In this document: positions 6,524 through 10,389 of the stretch, piece by piece
How the letters are laid out: the number at the start of each line of letters is the position of its first letter
Position numbering within the stretch: position 1 is the stretch's first letter
Source: Scatosoma sp045645245
GTDB taxonomy: Bacteria > Bacillota > Clostridia > Christensenellales > Borkfalkiaceae
DNA: 10,389 nucleotides
Assembly (NCBI GenBank): GCA_045645245.1
Contig: JAZRIK010000009.1
Location: forward strand, 1 to 10,389
Direction of reading: 5' to 3'
The notes under the pieces: generated by a model
What the model saw: only the letters and a program-made list of their open reading frames with translations
Databases searched by the model: none
Told to the model about the DNA's origin: nothing
Program-made: the position numbers and the translations under genes

Positions 6524-6574
6524 TAAAAAACCGACGGCAACCGTCACGTAATATTATACGCCGATACCGTCGGT
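6524..6574 (-). terminator. Terminator of the oadB-oadG unit
   Basis: On the minus strand ACCGACGG (6567-6574) pairs perfectly with CCGTCGGT (6530-6537); an imperfect inner extension ends in CGTA/TACG. Six T's follow (6525-6530 on the plus strand are A's). It lies just beyond the oadG stop. A smaller hairpin, GACGG-TTG-CCGTC, can form from the 3' half alone. The promoter of the CDF gene lies inside this repeat. Confidence 0.75.
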
Positions 6575-6582
6575 CTTGTCAA
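6553..6582 (-). promoter_or_regulatory. Sigma-A promoter of the CDF transporter gene, inside the upstream terminator
   Basis: On the minus strand TTGACA (6577-6582) and TATAAT (6553-6558) are perfect and spaced by 18 bases. The -10 box is in the loop of the terminator inverted repeat, and the spacer holds its 5' arm. Transcription would begin near 6546, leaving a leader of about 45 bases that includes the small GACGG/CCGTC hairpin and the T-run. Confidence 0.8.
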
Positions 6583-6600
6583 CTTAAAAGGCAAAATTTG

Positions 6601-6828
6601 TTATATATTTTCTTCGTTTTGCATATTTTTAAGCGCTTCTTCGCGGCGCGCTTTAATTTCGCCGCATTTCGCAATCGCCCACGCGGTAATCTTTACCGCA
6701 ACGATAATCAAGCCGATTACGACGAAAATCGCCAAAAGCCCTTGCCAAAGGAAGTTGAGTGCTGGTTCCAATGCGTCCCAACGCATAGGTTTAAGGTTAT
6801 CAAAAGCCGCTAATAACATATTCAACAT
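6601..6828 (-). CDS. oadG: OadG-like small subunit of a sodium-pumping decarboxylase
   Basis: A 75-residue protein with one membrane helix (about 26-50, FLWQGLLAIFVVIGLIIVAV) and a charged cytosolic tail (EIKARREEALKNMQNEEN). The helix resembles the G-[ML]-x-V-[VI]-F-x-[FV]-L helix of OadG/MmdD gamma/delta subunits, which assemble the carboxyltransferase with the beta subunit. It lacks the proline- and histidine-rich tail of the Klebsiella protein. Its position directly after oadB (14 bases, with AAGGAGGT at 6837-6844 overlapping the oadB stop region) is the main support for the call. Short membrane proteins are easily mis-assigned; it might be a different small partner of OadB. Confidence 0.65.
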   Translation of the reverse strand: MLNMLLAAFDNLKPMRWDALEPALNFLWQGLLAIFVVIGLIIVAVKITAWAIAKCGEIKARREEALKNMQNEENI

Positions 6829-6842
6829 AATTTTTTACCTCC

Positions 6843-7982
6843 TTAAAGTCCGCAGAACGGGCCGAGAATACCGATAATCAAACCGCCGACGATCGCAGAC
6901 GCAATTTGACCGGACACGTTTGCGCCAACCGCGTGCATAAGCAAGTGGTTGCCGGGGTCTTCCTTCGTACCCATTTTCGCAACGACGCGCGACGCCATAG
7001 GGAATGCGGAAATACCCGCCGCACCCAGCATCGGGTTAATTTTTTCTTTGCTGAACAGGTTGATAATCTTTGCGCACATACCGCCGCCGATGGTATCGAA
7101 CACGAATGCGAACAAACCAAGCGCCATAATGATAAGCGTTTCCAACGACAAGAACGCGTCCGCTTGCATTTGGAAAGAAATGGTGATACCAAGGAGCAAA
7201 GTAATAATATTCGAGAAGGTCGTTTGCGCGGTTTCGGAAAGCGATTTTAACACGCCGCATTCACGGAGCAAATTACCGAACATCAGCATACCGACCAGCG
7301 AAAGCGAATCGGGCGCAATCAAACCGGAAATCACGGTCACGATGATAGGGAACAAAACGCGCATCAGCGGAGACACTTGTTTCGCAGAATATTTCATTCT
7401 GATCATACGTTCCTTTTTCGTCGTACACATCTTGATAACCGCGGGCTGCACGATAGGCACGAGCGCCATATACGAATACGCTACCACCATAATAGGACCC
7501 ACGTACTTGGACGCAAGCTGAATAGCAACCAAAATCGCGGTAGGGCCGTCCGCCGCACCGATAATACCAATCGAAGCCGCGTCGTTTAAGGGGAAACCGA
7601 TCATCGCCGCCAAAATAATGGTGATGAAGATACCCAGCTGCGCCGCACCGCCCAAGATAAAGAGCTTGGGGTTGGTAAGAAGCGGTCCAAAGTCGATCAT
7701 ACAGCCGATACCGATGAACAAGAGCAAAGGCATTGCTTCACTCGCTTCGATACCCACTTGGAAAAGCGAAGTAATGATACCAAGATGCTCGCCGTTAGCA
7801 GGGTCGCCAATCACGGGCGATAAGGGCAGGTTAACCAAAATTGCGCCAAAGCCCATCGGGAGCAAAAGTGCAGGTTCCATGTCTTTTTTGATGGCGAGAT
7901 AGATTAAAATACCGCCGATAATCCACATAGCAACCTGTTGCCACGAAAGGTTTGCAAACCCTTGGATAAGAAAGTCGAACAT
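6843..7982 (-). CDS. oadB: Sodium-translocating decarboxylase beta subunit (OadB/MmdB/GcdB)
   Basis: This 379-residue, highly hydrophobic protein is the Na+ channel subunit of biotin-dependent decarboxylase pumps, which use decarboxylation of oxaloacetate, methylmalonyl-CoA or glutaconyl-CoA to export Na+. The family signature is present: IGIIGAADGPTAI (138-150) with Asp145, the ion-site aspartate corresponding to Asp203 of Klebsiella OadB, and GNHLLMHAVGANVSGQIASA (344-363) near the C-terminus. The length matches the shorter MmdB/GcdB-type proteins. The start has a strong GGAGG (7989-7993) 6 bases upstream and its own promoter. Neither the carboxyltransferase alpha subunit nor the biotin carrier is next to it, so the substrate cannot be decided from this window; those genes must lie elsewhere if the pump is complete. 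Confidence 0.95.
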   Translation of the reverse strand: MFDFLIQGFANLSWQQVAMWIIGGILIYLAIKKDMEPALLLPMGFGAILVNLPLSPVIGDPANGEHLGIITSLFQVGIEASEAMPLLLFIGIGCMIDFGPLLTNPKLFILGGAAQLGIFITIILAAMIGFPLNDAASIGIIGAADGPTAILVAIQLASKYVGPIMVVAYSYMALVPIVQPAVIKMCTTKKERMIRMKYSAKQVSPLMRVLFPIIVTVISGLIAPDSLSLVGMLMFGNLLRECGVLKSLSETAQTTFSNIITLLLGITISFQMQADAFLSLETLIIMALGLFAFVFDTIGGGMCAKIINLFSKEKINPMLGAAGISAFPMASRVVAKMGTKEDPGNHLLMHAVGANVSGQIASAIVGGLIIGILGPFCGL

Positions 7983-8017
7983 AAAACTCCTCCATTATAA
8001 TTTAGTAAACTATACAT

Positions 8018-8046
8018 ATTATAAAAGAAAATAAAAAGAAAGTCAA
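8018..8046 (-). promoter_or_regulatory. Sigma-A promoter of oadB-oadG
   Basis: On the minus strand TTGACT (8041-8046) and TATAAT (8018-8023) are 17 bases apart in a T-rich stretch. The start would be near 8011, with a leader of about 30 bases. The divergent exchanger promoter begins 47 bases away, and the sequence between (8047-8093) is AT-rich without a clear operator. Confidence 0.85.
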
Positions 8047-8093
8047 TAAAATGTGTTCAATGTGTAAAAAAAATCTAAACTATATTTAATAAA

Positions 8094-8122
8094 TTGACAT
8101 AATCTACAAAAAAAGGTATAAT
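8094..8122 (+). promoter_or_regulatory. Sigma-A promoter of the Na+/Ca2+ exchanger gene
   Basis: Perfect TTGACA (8094-8099) and TATAAT (8117-8122) are separated by 17 bases. The AAAGGAG ribosome binding site at 8135-8141 follows closely, so the leader is short (about 20 bases). Confidence 0.9.
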
Positions 8123-8150
8123 ACTCATTGTTATAAAGGAGAAGAAAATT

Positions 8151-9176
8151 ATGGAAATGTGGGTAGCAATTATTTTACTCATAGTCGGTTTTGTCTGTCT
8201 TGTAAAGGGGGCGGACTGGTTTGTAGATGGCGCAGCGGGCATCGCGGAAAAATTACGCGTTCCCCATCTTGTCATCGGTTTAACGGTCGTGGCGTTTGGT
8301 ACCAGCGCACCCGAGCTTGCTACGTCTATTATTTCGTCCGTGCAAGGCAATACGGGTATCGCTATCGGGAATATCGTAGGCAGTAATATCACGAATATTT
8401 TGCTTATTTTGGGCTTGTCCGCGGTCATTGCCGCTTTGCCCGTGTATAAAGACACCTTAAAAATCGACTTTCCCGTGCTAATCGGTTCGTCGGCAATTTT
8501 GCTTTTGTGCGGATTAGACGGCGAGCTTAGCCGTTTAGAAGGTATCGTTTTCTTTATCATTTCCACTGTTTATACGGTATTGCTTATCAAAATCGCAATG
8601 GGGCAGCGGGACAAAGAAAAAGAACGTACGCAAATTTTAGAAGAACGCAAAGAAGTGGTTATCCCCAACGACGAAGACCAAGACGAGCCGAAAACGCCGT
8701 ACGGCAAATGGTATAAGGCGATGAAAGCGCACACTTGGTTTTTGACGGTCGTCACGCTCGTGGGGCTGGGTATCGTCGTACTCGGCGCGCAGCTTGCCGT
8801 CGAAGCGGCAACGGCAATCGCGGTAGAAATCGGCATTTCCGATCGAATTATCGGCTTAACGGTGGTAGCCATCGGCACGTCCTTGCCCGAGCTTGTCACC
8901 TGCGTAGTAGCGGCAAGCAAAGGCAATACCGACATCGCGGTAGGCGACATCGTGGGCAGCTGTATTTTCAACATACTCCGCACGCTGGGTATTGCGGCAA
9001 CGATTGCGCCTCTCGTGTTTGAATCGGTATTCTTAATCGACACGGCAATCGCGCTTGGCGCAGCGGTGCTTTTGGGTGTGCTTGGCTGGATTAAAGACCA
9101 CAAAATCAAACGCTGGGGCGGAATTGTGATGCTTTTGGGGTTTGCGGCGTACTATGTATATCTTTTTGCAATTTAA
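8151..9176 (+). CDS. Na+/Ca2+ exchanger, CaCA family (YrbG-like)
   Basis: This 341-residue inner-membrane protein has the two inverted alpha repeats of the family. Alpha-1: GLTVVAFGTSAPEL (43-56) and AIGNIVGSNITN (71-82). Alpha-2: GLTVVAIGTSLPEL (235-248) and AVGDIVGSCIFN (263-274). Using the spacing of the archaeal exchanger NCX_Mj, the ion ligands are kept: Thr51, Ser52, Glu55, Ser78, Asn82 and Thr243, Ser244, Glu247, Ser270. Asn274 stands where NCX_Mj has Asp240, as in many bacterial members. The charged loop between the halves (about 152-195) is longer than the minimum and very acidic/basic. It would use the Na+ (or H+) gradient to expel Ca2+. The divergent Na+ pump subunits beside it suggest a functional link. 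There is no terminator before the rplS promoter, so some read-through into rplS is possible. Confidence 0.93.
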   Translation: MEMWVAIILLIVGFVCLVKGADWFVDGAAGIAEKLRVPHLVIGLTVVAFGTSAPELATSIISSVQGNTGIAIGNIVGSNITNILLILGLSAVIAALPVYKDTLKIDFPVLIGSSAILLLCGLDGELSRLEGIVFFIISTVYTVLLIKIAMGQRDKEKERTQILEERKEVVIPNDEDQDEPKTPYGKWYKAMKAHTWFLTVVTLVGLGIVVLGAQLAVEAATAIAVEIGISDRIIGLTVVAIGTSLPELVTCVVAASKGNTDIAVGDIVGSCIFNILRTLGIAATIAPLVFESVFLIDTAIALGAAVLLGVLGWIKDHKIKRWGGIVMLLGFAAYYVYLFAI

Positions 9177-9208
9177 GTAAAAAAATCTAAAAAACAATGC
9201 AAAAACGC

Positions 9209-9237
9209 TTGCCAAAGCAGGTAAAATTATATATAAT
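9209..9237 (+). promoter_or_regulatory. Promoter of rplS
   Basis: TTGCCA (9209-9214) and TATAAT (9232-9237) lie 17 bases apart, starting 32 bases after the exchanger stop codon. The start would be near 9244, giving a leader of about 93 bases. Confidence 0.82.
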
Positions 9238-9243
9238 ATATAC

Positions 9244-9336
9244 CGACTTCGAACGTTCCTCTGCCTTTTTCGGGCATAGCGAGGAGTTATGCAGCGGGTT
9301 ATGAGCGTTTCGTAAATAACGGAGGTAAAGTCTGAA
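9244..9336 (+). promoter_or_regulatory. Structured 5' leader of rplS (candidate L19 leader)
   Basis: The leader can fold into nested helices. The outermost is GACTT (9245-9249) with AAGTC (9328-9332). Inside it, CGAACG (9250-9255) pairs with CGTTTCG (9306-9312, one bulge). A hairpin TCCTC/GAGGA plus TGCC/GGCA (9257-9285) caps the 5' half. GTTAT (9286-9290 or 9298-9302) can pair with ATAAC (9316-9320), which touches the Shine-Dalgarno GGAGGT (9321-9326). The outer stem would hold the Shine-Dalgarno inside the fold. Autogenous L19 leaders are known in Firmicutes; I cannot confirm a family match by eye. Confidence 0.55.
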
Positions 9337-9681
9337 ATGAAAGGATTGATTGAAGCTATCAACGCAGAAAGTTTGAAAGCGGAAGTTCCTGCATTCGAAG
9401 TAGGCGACACGGTTAAAGTTGGCTACAGAATTATCGAAGGCGGCAAAGAACGTGTACAAAATTTCGAAGGCGTGGTTATCGCTAAGAAAAACGGCGGCGT
9501 TTCCGAAACGTTCACCGTTCGTCATATTTCGTATGGCGTAGGCGTAGAAAAAACCTATCCTCTTCACTCCCCGAAAATTGCGTCCATCACGGTCGTAAGA
9601 CGCGGTAAAGTTAGAAGAGCGAAGCTGTATTATTTGCGTAAGCTTACCGGTAAGGCAGCAAAAGTTAAAGAAAGAATTTAA
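9337..9681 (+). CDS. rplS: Large ribosomal subunit protein bL19
   Basis: This 114-residue protein matches bacterial L19 throughout: FEVGDTVKVGYRIIEGGKER, VQNFEGVVIAKKNGG, ETFTVRHISYGVGVEKTYPL, SPKIASI and the C-terminal RRGKVRRAKLYYLRKLTGKA. L19 sits at the interface of the 30S and 50S subunits. Length and basic C-terminus are normal. GGAGGT is 10 bases before the ATG. The gene has its own promoter and terminator; in many bacteria rplS is the last gene of the rpsP-rimM-trmD-rplS operon, and none of those is beside it here. Confidence 0.98.
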   Translation: MKGLIEAINAESLKAEVPAFEVGDTVKVGYRIIEGGKERVQNFEGVVIAKKNGGVSETFTVRHISYGVGVEKTYPLHSPKIASITVVRRGKVRRAKLYYLRKLTGKAAKVKERI

Positions 9682-9701
9682 GTTTTATCTAAAACGAGAG
9701 A

Positions 9702-9740
9702 GAGGTTCACCCAAAGTCAACGGTGAACTTCTTTTTTTTC
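9702..9740 (+). terminator. Intrinsic terminator of rplS
   Basis: GAGGTTCACC (9702-9711) pairs with GGTGAACTTC (9722-9731), ten base pairs with one G-U, around a 10-base loop, followed by eight T's. The repeat array begins only about 6 bases after the T-run. Confidence 0.92.
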
Positions 9741-9745
9741 TTCTT

Positions 9746-9871
9746 GGCTATAAAATACTACGCAATACTTTGTCGCCACTTGCGTTTGTACTCGGTCACG
9801 TACGGCTATGTACGTTCCCGTCGTCCAATCCGCGCGGCTTCGCGTCTTGCTTGCATTTTCCTACGCCAAGT
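9746..9871. repeat. Repeat unit 1
   Basis: It starts directly after the rplS terminator. The central inverted repeat is ACGTAC (9798-9803), loop GGCTAT, GTACGT (9810-9815). The outer arms pair poorly. Between the hairpin and the conserved block the sequence is GC-rich (CGCGCGGCTTCGCG, 9831-9844). Confidence 0.7.
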
Positions 9872-9993
9872 GGCTATAAAATATTACGCAATACTGCGTT
9901 AACTTTACGTTTTCCCTTGCTCGTTTACGCAAGTAAACTCCCATCGGGAAAGCCGCAGTTGCCTTGTCTTGCTTGCATTTTCCTACGCCAAAC
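9872..9993. repeat. Repeat unit 2, with the best-preserved long hairpin
   Basis: Three nested arms share one centre: ACTGCG/CGCAGT (9893-9898, 9954-9959), TTTCCC/GGGAAA (9911-9916, 9946-9951) and GTTTAC/GTAAAC (9923-9928, 9933-9938) around the loop GCAA. The whole hairpin spans 67 bases. Its arm sequences differ from those of units 1 and 3. Confidence 0.75.
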
Positions 9994-10118
9994 GGCTACA
10001 AAATATAGCGCAATACGGCGTCGCAAAGAAAAATTTCTTTTGGTTACGTACCCCAAGTACGCGCCCTGCAAGAAATTTTCCTGCTCCTTGTCTTGCTTGT
10101 ATTTTCCTACGCCAAAAG
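9994..10118. repeat. Repeat unit 3
   Basis: AAAATTTCTT (10030-10039) pairs with AAGAAATTTT (10070-10079), and inside it ACGTAC (10046-10051) faces GTACGC (10057-10062) around CCCAA. A truncated fourth unit follows (10119-10140), which keeps the GGCTACAAAATA block but not CGCAATAC. Confidence 0.7.
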
Positions 10119-10208
10119 GGCTACAAAATACTTTGTGGCTTGGTTGCATATTACTATAACAACCGATAAAAATCTGAAAATATTCCTTGAAACAAAAAGG
10201 TTATCAAT

Positions 10209-10389
10209 ATGAAAAAAAATCAACAAAAAAGAGTTTCCATCGGCGGTCAAGCCGTTATGGAAGGGATCATGATGCGCGGTAAAACGGCAATGGCAACCGC
10301 CGTGCGTGATCCTGAAAAAAAGATACAAATCGAATCGGAGCGCATAACGCCCCCTGAAAAGCAACGCAAGTTTTTCCGTTTGCCGTTCG
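10209..10389 (+). CDS. yqhQ: YqhQ-like DUF1385 membrane protein, N-terminal part
   Basis: Sixty codons are visible before the right edge. The N-terminus has VSIGGQAVMEGIMMRG (9-24), the hallmark GGQAVMEGVM motif of the YqhQ/DUF1385 family, followed by a segment like the family's AVR-P strand (ATAVRDPEKKIQIES). YqhQ proteins are multi-pass membrane proteins of unclear role in Firmicutes, often near prmC-prfA and ribosomal genes; the membrane helices would come later, outside the window. The start is ATG at 10209 with a modest AAAGG (10196-10200) 8 bases upstream. The 68 bases between the repeat array and the ATG hold only a weak possible -10 (TATAAC, 10155-10160), so the promoter is uncertain. 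Confidence 0.9.
   Translation, partial: MKKNQQKRVSIGGQAVMEGIMMRGKTAMATAVRDPEKKIQIESERITPPEKQRKFFRLPF

Larger units (their letters stand above)
9746..10140. repeat. Tandem array of a ~125-bp non-coding repeat, three units plus a truncated fourth
   Basis: GGCTAYAAAATA recurs at 9746, 9872, 9994 and 10119, so the units are 126, 122 and 125 bases. The most conserved block is 26 bases before it (GTCTTGC, then TTGCATTTTCCTACGCCAA overlapping by the shared TTGC), at 9844, 9966 and 10090: identical in the first two and one base different in the third. CGCAATAC follows the GGCTA block in units 1-3. Between the blocks each unit has a more variable 60-70 bases holding its own inverted repeat. Unit lengths are not all multiples of three, so this is not a protein repeat. 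It fills the gap between rplS and yqhQ. No known repeat family is recognised. Confidence 0.85.

Noticed and set aside
6502..6540. Longer start for the CDF transporter at 6540
   Set aside because: The extra 13 codons overlap the terminator T-run and leader and have no ribosome binding site, while the internal ATG at 6501 has AAGGAA 7 bases upstream.
8961..8963. Cys271 in the second alpha repeat of the exchanger as a lost ion ligand
   Set aside because: Counting from the conserved Glu as in NCX_Mj, the ligand positions are Ser270 and Asn274. Cys271 is not a ligand position, so the site is intact.
9289..9315. An 8-codon leader peptide (ATG CAG CGG ... TAA) in the rplS leader
   Set aside because: The GAGGAG before it is only 2 bases from the ATG, too close for normal initiation, and the bases are better explained by the leader's helices.
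9746..10140. CRISPR array
   Set aside because: The conserved blocks are few, imperfect and unevenly spaced, and the 60-70-base 'spacers' are related to each other and form hairpins. No cas gene is present.
9746..10140. Integron attC sites
   Set aside because: No GTTRRRY core sites bound the hairpins, no gene cassettes lie between the units and there is no integrase in the window.
9770..10159. A 129-codon open reading frame on the plus strand through the repeat array
   Set aside because: It crosses units of 126, 122 and 125 bases, so the same repeat is read in different frames. It has no ribosome binding site and a composition unlike the real genes nearby; it is a by-product of the repeats.

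Overview
The window looks like chromosomal DNA of a Gram-positive, Firmicutes/Clostridia-type anaerobe of moderate GC. The reasons are canonical sigma-A promoters (TTGACA-17/18-TATAAT), strong AGGAGG-type ribosome binding sites, intrinsic hairpin-plus-T terminators, a TPP-riboswitch-controlled ThiT, a short OadB/OadG-type sodium pump pair, a lipoprotein HtrA-like protease and a YqhQ (DUF1385) gene. Nothing in the coding part looks like phage or transposon DNA. Species or family cannot be read from the sequence.

Layout. (1) 1-516, minus strand: start of a thiamine transporter gene (thiT), cut by the window edge, behind a promoter, a TPP riboswitch and a terminator; the switching helix can be read from the sequence. 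(2) 555-1139, plus: YfbR-type HD-domain 5'-deoxynucleotidase. (3) 1249-2706, plus: lipoprotein trypsin-fold/PDZ (HtrA-like) protease, closed by a terminator. (4) 2763-5323, plus: a three-gene unit with its own promoter, holding a P-loop-like protein resembling FtsK/SpoIIIE but with a broken Walker A, then mutY, then a flavodoxin-fold FMN reductase; it ends in a bidirectional terminator. (5) 5335-6501, minus: CDF metal exporter with a manganese-type (N-D, D-D) site and a doubled cytosolic domain. (6) 6601-8046, minus: oadB plus an oadG-like gene. (7) 8094-9176, plus: Na+/Ca2+ exchanger, divergent from oadB. (8) 9209-9740, plus: rplS (L19) as a single-gene unit with a folded leader. (9) 9746-10140: three and a fraction copies of a roughly 125-bp non-coding repeat with internal hairpins. 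(10) 10209-end: start of yqhQ (DUF1385).

The genes form several small, independently controlled units. The clearest shared theme is ion movement. The OadB/OadG pair would export Na+, the divergent CaCA exchanger would spend the Na+ gradient to expel Ca2+, and the neighbouring CDF protein would expel Mn2+ or a similar metal; this coupling is inferred. YfbR and MutY both belong to nucleotide/DNA housekeeping. The least explained part is the tandem repeat array between rplS and yqhQ. Other points worth a second look are the FtsK-like protein without a usable Walker A, the HD-to-HE change in the YfbR homologue, and the promoter embedded in the terminator hairpin between oadG and the CDF gene.
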